Positions 36,915 through 46,345 of a stretch of DNA of 64,000 nt are shown one piece after another. This stretch comes from Nocardioides rubriscoriae (GTDB lineage Bacteria > Actinomycetota > Actinomycetes > Propionibacteriales > Nocardioidaceae), in the NCBI RefSeq assembly GCF_008087085.1, contig NZ_VIYJ01000001.1:663134-727133 (forward strand), given 5' to 3'. How positions within the stretch are numbered: the stretch's first letter is position 1; every line of letters begins with the position of its first letter. The notes under the pieces are model-generated. The model was not told the DNA's origin and ran no database searches. It was given only the letters and a program-made list of their open reading frames with translations. Made by a program: the position numbers and the translations under genes.

Positions 36915-37430
36915 TCAGAGCGACAGCACGTCACGCGCGCGCTCCGCCCAGTGGCCGGTCGACCACACGACCTCCCCCGCGACGTCGACCGCGGGCCAGT
37001 CCACCGAGACGACCATCGAGTACCGGGCGATGAGCGGCACCCACCACGACTGCCACGCCCCGGTGCCGTGTGCTGCCGCCTCCACGGCCACGAGCGCGAC
37101 GCCGTCCGGCGGCGCCGGCTGCTCCGGGCGCCAGGTCAGCTCGGCGAGCCTCACCCCGTCGACCTCGACGGCCACCCGGGCCGCCGTGAGCGACGGGTCG
37201 TCGGCGTCGCTCAGCAGGTCGGGCCGGCCGGGCCCGAGATCGGCCACGAACGCCTCGGTGCACACGACCGACACGTCGAACAGCACGCCGGTCCGGTGGA
37301 GCCGCACGTTGCTCGTCCACAACAGGCACCCCGGCGCCTGCACCACGAGCAGGTCGCACGCCACGGGCACCGGCACCTGGGTGTCGATGGTGGCGCGCAG
37401 GTCGGTCAGCACCCGCTCCTGCCACGTCAC
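36915..37430 (-). CDS. Conserved hypothetical protein
   Basis: 171 residues, no signal peptide or membrane helix. It is a beta-rich protein (CLLWTSNVRLHRTGVLFDVSVVCTE, RVAVEVDGVRLAELTW) ending in WWVPLIARYSMVVSVDWPAVDVA. GTG at 37430 is preferred; another GTG lies at 37463. It faces the MFS gene across a region of nested inverted repeats, so both may share regulation. I do not recognise the family. Confidence 0.55.
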   Translation of the reverse strand: MTWQERVLTDLRATIDTQVPVPVACDLLVVQAPGCLLWTSNVRLHRTGVLFDVSVVCTEAFVADLGPGRPDLLSDADDPSLTAARVAVEVDGVRLAELTWRPEQPAPPDGVALVAVEAAAHGTGAWQSWWVPLIARYSMVVSVDWPAVDVAGEVVWSTGHWAERARDVLSL

Positions 37431-37472
37431 CGGTCCAGTCTGGACCACGGACGTCCGTCGCACCCGTCTGGC

Positions 37473-37504
37473 ACAATGGTTGTCAGGGTCAACCTGTGTG
37501 ACCT
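37473..37504. promoter_or_regulatory. Nested inverted repeats between the hypothetical gene and the MFS transporter
   Basis: Three overlapping dyads: ACAA-TGG-TTGT (37473-37483), GGTTG-7-CAACC (37478-37494) and GGTCA-7-TGACC (37488-37504). The spacing fits dimeric MarR- or TetR-type repressors, which often control DHA2 exporters. A TTGACC -35 like hexamer on the minus strand (37493-37488) points to the hypothetical gene. Confidence 0.55.
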
Positions 37505-37616
37505 AAGCCTCGGAATGCCGTCACCCCACCGCGGCTTGTGATCGGGGTCGGGCGGGTCATCACGACCACGCGTCCGACGGGCTCATCAGACGACGTACAC
37601 GGACAGGACTCCCTCC

Positions 37617-39092
37617 ATGGCAGGCACCGAGCAGCGCACCGACTACCGCGTGACCTTCGTGGTCCTGTGTGCGGGAGTGGCGTCCTTCTCGCTGCTGCAG
37701 TCGATGGTCAACCCCGTCCTGCCGACGATCCAGGCCGCGCTCGACACCGACCAGGCGACCGTCACGTGGGTGCTCACCGCCTACCTGCTGTCCGCCTCGG
37801 TCTTCACGCCGATCATCGGCCGCGTCGGCGACAAGGTCGGCAAGGAGCGGATGCTCGTCGTCGCGCTGGCCGCCCTCTCCGTCGGCTCGTTGCTGGCAGC
37901 GCTCGCCCCCACCGTCGGCGTGCTCATCGCGGCCCGCGCCATCCAGGGCATCGGCGGCGGGGTGCTGCCGCTGACCTTCGGGATCATCCGCGACGAGTTC
38001 CCGCGCGACAAGGTCGCCGGCGCCGTCGGCACGTCGGCCGCGCTGCTGGCCGTGGGTGGTGGCATCGGCCTGGTGCTGGCCGGACCGATCGTCAACGTCC
38101 TGAGCTACCACTGGCTGTTCTGGCTGCCGATGATCATGACCGTGCTGGCCGCCCTGGCGGCGTACTTCTTCGTGCCCGAGTCGCCCGAGCGCACCCCCGG
38201 CCGCATCAACGTCACCAGCGCGCTGCTGATGTCGGCCTGGCTGGTCACCCTGCTGCTCGCCGTGAGCCAGGGCCACAGCTGGGGCTGGACGTCGCCGGTG
38301 ACGATCGGCCTGTTCGTGGCCACCGTCGTGGTGCTGCCGATCTGGGTCGTGGCCGAGGCGCGCAGCGACAGCCCGCTGATCGACATGCAGATGATGCGCA
38401 TCCCGACGGTCTGGACGGTCAACCTCGTCGCCCTGCTCTTCGGCATGGGCATGTACTCGATGTTCGCGTTCCTGCCGCAGTTCCTGCAGACCCCCGACGG
38501 CGTCACCGGCTACGGCTTCAGCGCCACCGTCACGCAGTCCGGGCTGATGCTGCTGCCGCAGACGGTCGCCACCTTCCTCGCGGGTCTCTACTCCGGGCAC
38601 CTCGCCGCCCGGTTCGGCTCCAAGGCCGTGCTGGTCGTCGGCGCCGCCCTCACCTCCGTGGGCACGCTGGGCCTGGCCCTGGCCCACGACCAGGTGTGGC
38701 TGGTGCTCGTCGAGACCACCGTCCTCGGGCTCGCCTTCGGGCTCGCGTTCGCGGCGATGTCCAACCTCATCGTCGACGCCGTCCCGCAGTCGCAGACCGG
38801 TGTCGCCAGCGGCATGAACGCCAACATCCGCACCGTCGGCGGCGCGCTCGGCAGCGCGGTGCTGGCCAGCGTGGTGACCTCCGGCGCCCGCCCCGACGGG
38901 CTGCCCGTCGAGGCCGGCTACACCCACGGGTTCCTGGTGCTCGTCGTGACCTCGGCCCTAGCCGCGCTGGTCGCAATCTTCGTGCCGGTGCTCAAGGCCC
39001 GCACGCACCTGGTCCCCGGCCCGCAGGCGGCGGCCGAGCAGGCCGAGCCCGCTGAGCAGGCCGCGCAGGCCGAGCGCGTCAGCCTCGGTTGA
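37617..39092 (+). CDS. MFS transporter, DHA2 (drug/proton antiporter) type
   Basis: 491 residues with about 14 membrane helices. Motif A-like RVGDKVGKERML follows helix 2, and motif C-like GGGIGLVLAGPIVNVLSYHWLF follows helix 4; MFAFLPQFLQTPDGVTGYG lies in the second half. It probably exports drugs or metabolites. The upstream 110 bases hold inverted repeats. The last 14 bases overlap the 3' end of the convergent DUF1801 gene. Confidence 0.88.
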   Translation: MAGTEQRTDYRVTFVVLCAGVASFSLLQSMVNPVLPTIQAALDTDQATVTWVLTAYLLSASVFTPIIGRVGDKVGKERMLVVALAALSVGSLLAALAPTVGVLIAARAIQGIGGGVLPLTFGIIRDEFPRDKVAGAVGTSAALLAVGGGIGLVLAGPIVNVLSYHWLFWLPMIMTVLAALAAYFFVPESPERTPGRINVTSALLMSAWLVTLLLAVSQGHSWGWTSPVTIGLFVATVVVLPIWVVAEARSDSPLIDMQMMRIPTVWTVNLVALLFGMGMYSMFAFLPQFLQTPDGVTGYGFSATVTQSGLMLLPQTVATFLAGLYSGHLAARFGSKAVLVVGAALTSVGTLGLALAHDQVWLVLVETTVLGLAFGLAFAAMSNLIVDAVPQSQTGVASGMNANIRTVGGALGSAVLASVVTSGARPDGLPVEAGYTHGFLVLVVTSALAALVAIFVPVLKARTHLVPGPQAAAEQAEPAEQAAQAERVSLG

Positions 39093-39426
39093 GCGCGACG
39101 GCCTGACGCACGAGGTCGGTGAACGCGTCGGCGTCGACCACCTCCCCGGCCCGTACGTCGACCGCCCGGCGGGTGCCGGCGTCGAGGCTGGCGTTGAAGA
39201 CCCCCGTCGGGTCACCGAGCGAGGCGCCCTTGGCGAAGGTCACCTTGACCTTGTCCTTGTAGGTCTCGAGCGTGCAGAGCAGGCCCGCGCACGAGAAGGC
39301 CGGGACGCCGTCGGGGTTGGTGGGCTTGCGCCACTTGACCTCCTCGACGACCTCCGGGTCGGCCCCCAGGATCAGGCTCCGCAGCGTCTCTCGGGTCTCG
39401 GCACGCCAGTCGTCGGTCACGGTCAC
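39079..39426 (-). CDS. DUF1801-domain protein
   Basis: 115 residues of the YdhG/DUF1801 fold, with EVVEEVKWRKPTNPDGVPAF and KVKVTFAKGASL as the conserved core. The function of the family is unknown; frataxin-like folds are reported. The GTG start overlaps the stop of the 3-hydroxyacyl-CoA dehydrogenase gene by 4 bases. Confidence 0.8.
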   Translation of the reverse strand: MTVTDDWRAETRETLRSLILGADPEVVEEVKWRKPTNPDGVPAFSCAGLLCTLETYKDKVKVTFAKGASLGDPTGVFNASLDAGTRRAVDVRAGEVVDADAFTDLVRQAVALNRG

Positions 39427-40310
39427 CGATCGTAGGTGTAGAAACCGCGTCCGGTCTTGCGCCCGAGCAGGCCGGCGTCGACCATACGCGCGAGCAGCGG
39501 CGGCGCGGCGTACAGCGGCTCCTTGAACTCCTCGTAGAGCGACTCGGCCACCGCCTTGGTGGTGTCGAGGCCGATCAGGTCGGCCAGGGCCAGCGGGCCC
39601 TGCGGGTGGGCGGCCCCGAGCACCAGGCCGCGGTCGATGTCCTCGGCGGTGGCGAAGCCCGACTCGAGCATCCGGATCGCCGAGAGGATGAACGGGACCA
39701 GCAGCGCGTTGACCACGAACCCCGCGCGGTCCTGGCAGTCGATCGCCTTCTTGGCCAGCGACTCCTCGACCCACGTGCGCGACCGGGCGGTCGTCTCCGA
39801 CGACGTCAGCAGCGACGGCACCAGCTCGACCAGCTGCAGCACCGGCACCGGGTTGAAGAAGTGGATGCCGATCACCTGCTGCGGGCGGCTGGTGACCACG
39901 CCAAGCTTCATGATCGGGATCGAGGACGTGTTGGAGGCCAGGATCGCCTCGGGTGAGGTGACGATGCCGTCGAGCGCCTTGAACAGCTCGACCTTGGCGG
40001 CCTCGTTCTCGACGATGGCCTCGACGACGACGTCGCGGTCGACCATCGCGTCGAGGTCGGTCTCGACGCGGATCCGGTCGAGCACCGCGGCGGCCGTGGT
40101 GCCGCCCGCCCCGTCGAGCTTGCCCTTGGACTCCGCGCGGGACAGCGACTTCTCCAGGCGTCCGAGCGCGGCCTTGGCCGCCTCGTCGGACGACTCGACG
40201 ACCACGACGTCGAGCCCGGAGCGCGCCGAGACCTCCGCGATGCCCGAACCCATCAGGCCGCCGCCGACCACACCCACCCTGGCCATGTCACCGCTCGTCA
40301 CGTCGTCCAT
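39423..40310 (-). CDS. 3-hydroxybutyryl-CoA dehydrogenase family protein
   Basis: 295 residues. The N-terminal Rossmann fold is VGVVGGGLMGSGIAEVSARSG, and the catalytic His is in IGIHFFNPVPVLQLVE with the partner Glu in ELVPS. The C-terminal domain begins DRAGFVVNALLVP. It oxidises 3-hydroxyacyl-CoA with NAD in beta-oxidation or butyrate metabolism. The ATG at 40310 and one at 40286 are both possible; the latter gives MARVGVVGGG, close to the family norm. Divergent from a thioesterase gene. Confidence 0.9.
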   Translation of the reverse strand: MDDVTSGDMARVGVVGGGLMGSGIAEVSARSGLDVVVVESSDEAAKAALGRLEKSLSRAESKGKLDGAGGTTAAAVLDRIRVETDLDAMVDRDVVVEAIVENEAAKVELFKALDGIVTSPEAILASNTSSIPIMKLGVVTSRPQQVIGIHFFNPVPVLQLVELVPSLLTSSETTARSRTWVEESLAKKAIDCQDRAGFVVNALLVPFILSAIRMLESGFATAEDIDRGLVLGAAHPQGPLALADLIGLDTTKAVAESLYEEFKEPLYAAPPLLARMVDAGLLGRKTGRGFYTYDR

Positions 40311-40347
40311 GCGGCCACGATGCCACGACCCGTGTGACGATCGCGGG

Positions 40348-41142
40348 ATGGCCTACTTCGACCGCGTCGCCGACCGGACCTTCACGCCGACCGAGCACGT
40401 CGGGGGCGCCTGGAACACCGACGAGCAGCACGTCGCCCCCTCGCTCGGGCTGCTGTGCCACTTGGTCGAGTGCGACCACGCCGGTCGCCGCGACGACGCG
40501 TTCGACGTCACCCGCCTGTCCTACGACATCCTCAGCACCCTCGCGATGGACGCGTTCGACGTCGACGTCCGCGTCGTGCGACCGGGCCGTTCGATCGAGC
40601 TCGTCGAGGCGGTCGTGAGCCAGGGCGGTCGGGCCGCCGTCGCGCTGCGTGCCTGGCTGGTCAGGCCGGGCGACACCACGTCGTACGCCGGCACCGGCAC
40701 CGCCGACCTCCCCGGGCCGCTGACCATGCCGAGGTGGGACCCCACCGGCACCTGGGCCGGCGGCTTCATCGCCTCGGCCGAGGTACGCCGGCAGCAGCAG
40801 GCTCCGGGGCGGGCGGCGTACTGGGTGCGCACCGACGTGCCGCTGCTCGACGAGCCGGTCAGCCCCACCGCTGCGGCCGCCGGCCTGGTCGACATCGCCA
40901 ACGGCATGACGGTGCGCGCCGACCCCGCCGAGGTGGTGTTCCCCAACGTCGACCTCACCGCGCACCTGGTCCGCGCCCCGCAGCCGGGGTGGCTGGGGTT
41001 CGACACGACCGTCAGCTTCGGCGCCACCGGCCACGGCCTGACCAGCAGCACGCTGCACGACGAGGATGGCCCGATCGGCACCTTGGCCCAGGTGCTCACC
41101 GTCCGCCCACGACCGCCGGGATCCGCTACCGTCGGGCCATGA
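40348..41142 (+). CDS. Thioesterase (TesB-like double hotdog) family protein
   Basis: 264 residues. The start FDRVADRTFTPTEHVGGAWNTDEQHVAPSLGLLCH and the later block PTAAAAGLVDIANGM with the terminal LHDEDGPIGTLAQ are those of the actinobacterial acyl-CoA thioesterase family with two hotdog domains. It would hydrolyse acyl-CoA in the cytosol; the chain length is unknown. It starts 37 bases from the divergent dehydrogenase gene and ends 10 bases before the stress protein gene. Confidence 0.8.
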   Translation: MAYFDRVADRTFTPTEHVGGAWNTDEQHVAPSLGLLCHLVECDHAGRRDDAFDVTRLSYDILSTLAMDAFDVDVRVVRPGRSIELVEAVVSQGGRAAVALRAWLVRPGDTTSYAGTGTADLPGPLTMPRWDPTGTWAGGFIASAEVRRQQQAPGRAAYWVRTDVPLLDEPVSPTAAAAGLVDIANGMTVRADPAEVVFPNVDLTAHLVRAPQPGWLGFDTTVSFGATGHGLTSSTLHDEDGPIGTLAQVLTVRPRPPGSATVGP

Positions 41143-41152
41143 CGGAGCACCG

Positions 41153-41548
41153 ATGACCATCGTGACCGGCTACACCCCTGACGCGACCGGGCTCGCTGCG
41201 GTCGACCACGCGATCGGCCTGGCCCGCAGCACCGGTGAGACCCTCGTGGTCGTCAACACCGGTGTGCGCGGCAGCGACGCCGACGCCTCCTTCGCCGGCG
41301 CAAAGGACTGGGACGCGCTCGACCAGCGCCTGGCCGCCCTGGGCCTGGCCCACGAGATGCACCAGCCGGCCCACGTCGAGTCCCCGGCCCTGGAGATCCT
41401 CGCGACGGCCGAGCGCACCGGCGCCACCCAGATCGTGATCGGCGTGCGCCGCCGCAGCGCGGTCGGCAAGCTGTTCCTCGGCAGCGTCGCCCAGCAGGTC
41501 ATCCTCGAGGCGACCTGCCCCGTCGTCGCCGTCAAGCAACCGACCTGA
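41153..41548 (+). CDS. Universal stress protein (UspA family)
   Basis: 131 residues. The ATP-binding motif G-2-G-9-G-S is complete in GVRRRSAVGKLFLGSVAQ, and the fold starts MTIVTGYTPDATGLAAVDHAIGLA. GGAG lies 5 bases before the ATG. Its stop faces the glucodextranase gene convergently. Confidence 0.9.
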   Translation: MTIVTGYTPDATGLAAVDHAIGLARSTGETLVVVNTGVRGSDADASFAGAKDWDALDQRLAALGLAHEMHQPAHVESPALEILATAERTGATQIVIGVRRRSAVGKLFLGSVAQQVILEATCPVVAVKQPT

Positions 41549-41566
41549 CCGACCCGCCCGGGGCCC

Positions 41567-44500
41567 TCAGTCCACCGGCACGCCCGCGATGCGCACCGGC
41601 CCGAGGGTCGGGTCGAGCTCGATGCCCTGGTCGACCCCGGCCGGCGTGAGCACGTCCACCGCCTTGGGCGCCGAGGCCGGGTCGATGCCGCAGATCGGGC
41701 TCACGACGTCGGCCGACCTGCACAGGCCGAACTGGTAGCCCTGCGGCAGTTGTTGGAACCCGCGGGCCTGGTCGGGGCTGAACCCGTCCTGCCCGTGCAG
41801 CACCACCGTGAACGACCAGCCGGGGCCGGGGGTCCCGAGCGCCGCGAGCGGCACGATGACCGTGATGTAGCGCGAGCTCTGGCTCGCCTGCACCGAGACG
41901 GTGCCCAGGGAGCGGCCCTCGGCGTCGATGAACTCCGGGCCGGCGAAGCCCTGCACCTCGATGCGCCGGCTCCAGGCCGACGAGTCGGCGATCGTGTAGC
42001 CGCGACTCGCGTAGGGCGCTGCGGTGGAGGTCGTCGTCGCGTCGGGCGTGTGCACGAAGACGTCGAGCAGCTGGGCCCCGAGGGCGGAGCCGAACGTCGG
42101 CGACAGGTCGCGGGTGCGGACCCGCAGCAGCGCGGAGTCGCCGGAGACGATGACCTGGAACCGCTCGAGGTCGAAGGCACCGGGGCGGAAGTCGGCCGCG
42201 GTCGGGTAGGCGAAGGTGCCCGGGCCGTGGTCGTCACCGGTCGGGTCGGTCACGTCGAGGACGGTCGTGCCGGTGATGTAGTCGGAGACCACGGTGCGCC
42301 GGGCGTAGCCGGTGGCGCCGTCGGCGGTCGTCACCGCGACGGTGACCACCGAGGTGCCGAACGGGCTGGGCACGGTGGCGCTGAACGAGCCGTCGGGGCC
42401 CGCGGTCACCGTCGTCACCGAGGTGGCACCGCCGGTGTCGGTGGCGGTGGAGGCGAGGTCGACGGTGGCCCCGGGGCTGGTGCGGCCGGTGACCTCGACG
42501 GTCGCGGTGGTGACCTGGGCACCCTCGGCGGGCGCGGTGACCTCGACGTCGGCCGTGGCCGGCGGGCGCGGCTGGTAGCGCTCGCGCACGATCGCCGGCT
42601 GCTCGACCGGGCGGGACCCGCCGAGGCTCCGGGTCAGTCGCACCTGCTGCGACTGCGCCCAGGTCAACGGCGAGGCCGAGCCGGCCGCGCCGCCGTCGAC
42701 GAAGCCGATCGACGCGATGGCCGGGTCGGTGCCGTACGGCGACGCGGCCAGGTCGGGGTTCTCCCACGACTGCTCGGGCACGAGCCCGATCCCGGAGGAG
42801 AAGCGCTGCATGCCGAGCAGGAGCCGGGACGCACCGGCCTGGTCGCCGGTCTGCAGCAGGTGCTCGGCGCGCTCGCCGCTCAGCACCGGCCACAGGTGGC
42901 CGGAGCCGGACCCGCCGGTCGGCCACGGCTTGCCCGAGGGCGAGCACGCGGTGGCGTCGGGCTCGAAGCAGTCGCCGTAGCCGTCCTCGGTGCCGGCGGT
43001 CGTCACCGGGTCGGTGGCGGTGCCGTAGCGGTAGAAGCCGGGCCCGCTGGCCGTGTCACGCCGCAGGGTCGCGTCGACGACCGACAGCGAGCGGCGTACG
43101 TCGGGGTCGCTCGCGGGCAGGATGCCCAGGCGCGTGAGCTCGAGGAAACCGGCGTCGACGACGTCGCGCTGGTCGGCGCTCGGGCCCCCGTTGCCCAGAC
43201 CGTAGGAGACCGCCTCGTCGGGGTCGCCGTTCTTGGCCAGGCGGATGAAGTAGCGACCCGAGCCGTAGGGACCGGTGGTGGTGACGGTCCAGTCCTTGAT
43301 GCTGCGCTGGAAGTGGTCGGCGGTGGCGCGGTAGACGCGGGCCGCGGCGGGGTCGTCGTTGCGGTCGGCGATCCGCGCGGCGGCCACCAACCCGGCGATC
43401 TCGGCGGCGATGGTCGAGGGCGAGTAGCCGCCCTGCTCCTCCCACCGCTCGGAGCCGAACGACGGGCCGCGGGAGACGACGAAGTCGGCGGCCTTCTTGA
43501 TGTGGTCGGTCCACAGGGCACGGTCGCCACCGAGCCCGGCCTGGTAGGCCATCAGGATCGGGTAGGCCGACTCGTCGAGCTGGTCGCCGCCGGTATCGGG
43601 CGCCTGCTTGCCGTTGACCAGCGAGTTGCGCGGGAAGCGGCCGTCGGCGAGCTGCTGGCGCTCGAAGAGGAAGCGCACCGTGGCCCGGGCCGTGGCGACG
43701 TCGCCGCTGGCCAGGAGCCCGGTGAAGGACTCGTAGAGGTCGCGGGCGAAGACCTCGCGGTAGGAGCCGAAGTAGACCGGCAGGCCTCCCGGGGTGTCGC
43801 CGGCGCTGACCGCCTGCCCCCACGGGCTGGCGAGCGAGGCGACCACGGCGCCGGGGAACGTCTTGTCCTCGCTGGCCTTGAGCACGTTGGCCGACAGCCA
43901 GTACGCCGAGCGCACCCGGTCGGCCTGAGCGTCCGAGAGCCCGGGGAACCGGGACGGCGGCGGACGCAGGCCCCGGTCGTAGTCGCGCCAGGTCTTCTCG
44001 TAGGCGCGGGCGGTCTGCTCGAACGGCGCCCGGGCCGAGGCACCGGCCACGTCGATCGCGGACCGCGCGGACTGCCCGAAGCCGAGGGCCAGGGTGAAGC
44101 GGCCGTCGCGCCCGACGTCGACCTGACCGGTCTGCACGACGTTGCCGTCGGTGGCCCGGTCGTAGGTCGTGCGCAGCGTGCGGTCGGCGTCGAGCTGGGC
44201 GAGGCCGTCGCTGGGGGTGCCGGCGTAGCCGCTGCTCGCGGCCAGGAACGGCCGGTCGGCGCGCACCGCGGCGTACAGCGGGACGGCGTAGTCGCGGTTG
44301 GTCGCGTTGGTCTCGGTGTCGGTGTCGGAGCTGACCAGCGCGGTGGTGGCCGGGTCGACGACGGCGTCGTCGCCCCCGCCGTTGCTCGACCCGCCGCCGC
44401 CGTTGCCGTTGACCGTGGCGTCGTAGCGGACGTAGACCTTCAGGTCGCCGGTCGCCTTCGCGCGCCGGTCGCGCGCCGGCTCGAGCCGCGTCGACACGAC

Positions 44501-44956
44501 GACCGCGTCGCGCCGCGGGTCGGTGACGTAGTCGGTGACCAGCCGGTAGGCGCCGCTGCGAGCGGTGCTCACGACCTGGCACGACATCCCGCTGCGGTCG
44601 GTGGACCGCACCCGATAGGTCATGTCGCGGCTCTGCAGGTCGGTGAAGGTGCGGCCGTCGGTCACGACGTACTGGAGGGTCTCGAGGTTGGTGGTGTCGA
44701 TCGTCGGGTTGTAGACGTCGGACAGGACACCCCCCGCGACGGTGTACCAGACCTTCGACCCGGAGTTGCGGGCCGTGCCCAGACAGTCCTTGCGGGCCAG
44801 ACCGAAGTGCGACAGCGCACCCGGCGCCCCGGGCGCCACCACCCCCTCCGCGGCGACGGCGCGGTCCAGCGACGGGGAGGCCAGGAGGCCGGCCCCGATC
44901 GTGACCAGCGAGACCGAGATTGACAGCATGCCGAGAGCCGGACGTCGTTGTCCCAT
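41567..44956 (-). CDS. Secreted GH15 glucodextranase-like enzyme
   Basis: 1129 residues. A signal peptide (about 1-36) is followed by the GH15 N-terminal beta domain (to about 290), the alpha/alpha-barrel with the general acid Glu in QLDESAYPI and the general base Glu in LVPEQSWENPDLA, a bacterial Ig-like domain (VEVTGRTSPGATVDL) and a C-terminal DOMON-like glucodextranase domain (VSGDSALLRVRTRDL). This order is that of glucodextranases, which cut glucose from the end of alpha-1,6-glucan; glucoamylase activity is also possible. ATG at 44956 has GAGGG upstream, and the longer frame lacks a signal peptide. Confidence 0.85.
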   Translation of the reverse strand: MGQRRPALGMLSISVSLVTIGAGLLASPSLDRAVAAEGVVAPGAPGALSHFGLARKDCLGTARNSGSKVWYTVAGGVLSDVYNPTIDTTNLETLQYVVTDGRTFTDLQSRDMTYRVRSTDRSGMSCQVVSTARSGAYRLVTDYVTDPRRDAVVVSTRLEPARDRRAKATGDLKVYVRYDATVNGNGGGGSSNGGGDDAVVDPATTALVSSDTDTETNATNRDYAVPLYAAVRADRPFLAASSGYAGTPSDGLAQLDADRTLRTTYDRATDGNVVQTGQVDVGRDGRFTLALGFGQSARSAIDVAGASARAPFEQTARAYEKTWRDYDRGLRPPPSRFPGLSDAQADRVRSAYWLSANVLKASEDKTFPGAVVASLASPWGQAVSAGDTPGGLPVYFGSYREVFARDLYESFTGLLASGDVATARATVRFLFERQQLADGRFPRNSLVNGKQAPDTGGDQLDESAYPILMAYQAGLGGDRALWTDHIKKAADFVVSRGPSFGSERWEEQGGYSPSTIAAEIAGLVAAARIADRNDDPAAARVYRATADHFQRSIKDWTVTTTGPYGSGRYFIRLAKNGDPDEAVSYGLGNGGPSADQRDVVDAGFLELTRLGILPASDPDVRRSLSVVDATLRRDTASGPGFYRYGTATDPVTTAGTEDGYGDCFEPDATACSPSGKPWPTGGSGSGHLWPVLSGERAEHLLQTGDQAGASRLLLGMQRFSSGIGLVPEQSWENPDLAASPYGTDPAIASIGFVDGGAAGSASPLTWAQSQQVRLTRSLGGSRPVEQPAIVRERYQPRPPATADVEVTAPAEGAQVTTATVEVTGRTSPGATVDLASTATDTGGATSVTTVTAGPDGSFSATVPSPFGTSVVTVAVTTADGATGYARRTVVSDYITGTTVLDVTDPTGDDHGPGTFAYPTAADFRPGAFDLERFQVIVSGDSALLRVRTRDLSPTFGSALGAQLLDVFVHTPDATTTSTAAPYASRGYTIADSSAWSRRIEVQGFAGPEFIDAEGRSLGTVSVQASQSSRYITVIVPLAALGTPGPGWSFTVVLHGQDGFSPDQARGFQQLPQGYQFGLCRSADVVSPICGIDPASAPKAVDVLTPAGVDQGIELDPTLGPVRIAGVPVD

Positions 44957-45040
44957 GCCCCCACCCTCATCGCCCGATGCCCACTTTGTCCAGAGAGCCG
45001 GGCAGATGACGTCAAGGCGGGTGACGCAAGATTCACTCAA

Positions 45041-45060
45041 GGTCACCCTCACGGGTGACC
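45041..45060. promoter_or_regulatory. Inverted repeat GGTCACCC-TCAC-GGGTGACC in the divergent intergenic region
   Basis: A perfect 8-bp arm dyad with a 4-base spacer between the divergent glucodextranase and histidine kinase genes. A further GGGTGAC lies at 45020-45026. A TACTGT at 45069-45074 could be the -10 of the kinase gene. It may be an operator for either gene. Confidence 0.5.
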
Positions 45061-45091
45061 CCCCGTCCTACTGTCCTCGAAGGCGGATCAG

Positions 45092-46345
45092 GTGTCACCG
45101 GCGGGCGAGGAACAGGGGGCAGCAGTGGTCGAGGACCCGAGGATGCCCACAGCGGACGCCGGCACCGCAGTGGAGGCGCAGCGTCAGCTGCTGCTGCAGG
45201 CCTACGACCTGCTGGACCCCGGGCACCCCTCGCGGCCCGACCTGCGGGCCCTGGTCACGCTCGCGGCCCTGGCGTCAGGGGTGTCGAAGGCGACGATCAA
45301 CCTGCTCACCGAGGACGAGCAGCACCAGGTCGAGAGCGTCGGCTTCATCGGATCGGTGACCCCGCGCGCCGACTCCATGTGCGCCGAGGTCATCGACGAG
45401 CTGGGTCCCGTGGTGCTGGCCGACGCCAGCCAGGACCCGCGGTTCGAGCGCAACGTCTGGGTCACCGGCCCCGCGGGGGTGCGGTTCTACGCCAGCTACC
45501 AGCTGGTGACCCCCGCGAAGGTCGCGATCGGCAGCCTGTGCCTGTTCGACGACGCTCCCCGCGAGCTCGACCGCACGGCCCACGACATGCTCACGCTGCT
45601 GGCGGCCCGCGTCACCGACGTGCTCGAGCTCGAGCTGCAGGGGCGGCGGCTGCGCGCCGCGGTCCGCGAGCTCGAGGTCAGCAACCGGCAGCTGTCCGAC
45701 TTCGCAGCCACGGTCAGCCACGACCTGCGCGGGCCCCTGGGCACCGTCCGGCTCGCGCTGGGGATGCTGGCCGACGGGACGGTGACGGCCAGCGACGCGG
45801 GCTTCCTGGTCGAGAGGGCCGAGCGCTCGGTCGACCGGATGGCCGACAGCATCGACCACCTGCTCGCCGCCTCGACCGTGACGACCGAGGGCGGCGCCGT
45901 CCTCGTGCCCTGGCGCCCGATCGCCAGGCAGGCCGTCGAGGACCTCGGCGACGACCTGCGCGGCGTACGCCTGCACCTGGGCGACGACCAGCCCGTGCGG
46001 TGCCACCCGGTCGGGCTGCGCCTGGTCCTGCAGAACCTGCTGTCCAACGCCGCCCGCTACGCCGGTCCGGTCGCCCCCGACGTCGAGGTCGAGTGCCGGC
46101 GTACCGACGACGGCTGGGCGGTCGTCGTCGTCGACCACGGGCCGGGGGTGCCCCTCGCCGAGCGCGACCGCATCTTCGACACGGGCCACCGGGGCGCGGC
46201 CGGCGACACGGCGACGGGGCACGGCATCGGGCTCGCCTCGAGCCTGGCCCTGGTCTCACGGATGGGCGGTCGGCTGACGCTCGACGACACCCCGGGCGGT
46301 GGGGCGACGTTCGTGGTAGGCCTGCCCGACCACGACGCGCCCTAG
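45092..46345 (+). CDS. GAF-domain sensor histidine kinase
   Basis: 417 residues, cytosolic. A GAF domain spans about 30-175 (ATINLLTEDEQHQVESVGF), then HisKA with the phosphorylated His in SHDLRGPL (about 225), then the ATPase with N-box LQNLLSNAARYAG, G1 DHGPGVPLAERDRIFDTG and G2 GHGIGLASSLALV. It senses a small molecule or redox cue through GAF. No response regulator is adjacent; the next gene is a PP2C-type phosphatase whose -10 box overlaps the stop codon. Starts at 45092 (GTG), 45125 (GTG) or 45143 (ATG, GAGGA 7 bases upstream) are possible. Confidence 0.85.
   Translation: MSPAGEEQGAAVVEDPRMPTADAGTAVEAQRQLLLQAYDLLDPGHPSRPDLRALVTLAALASGVSKATINLLTEDEQHQVESVGFIGSVTPRADSMCAEVIDELGPVVLADASQDPRFERNVWVTGPAGVRFYASYQLVTPAKVAIGSLCLFDDAPRELDRTAHDMLTLLAARVTDVLELELQGRRLRAAVRELEVSNRQLSDFAATVSHDLRGPLGTVRLALGMLADGTVTASDAGFLVERAERSVDRMADSIDHLLAASTVTTEGGAVLVPWRPIARQAVEDLGDDLRGVRLHLGDDQPVRCHPVGLRLVLQNLLSNAARYAGPVAPDVEVECRRTDDGWAVVVVDHGPGVPLAERDRIFDTGHRGAAGDTATGHGIGLASSLALVSRMGGRLTLDDTPGGGATFVVGLPDHDAP

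Noticed and set aside
41750..44923. Open frame of over 1000 codons opposite the glucodextranase gene
   Set aside because: Low-complexity Gly/Val/Arg/Ala composition and exact antisense overlap with a GH15 enzyme that keeps its catalytic residues.
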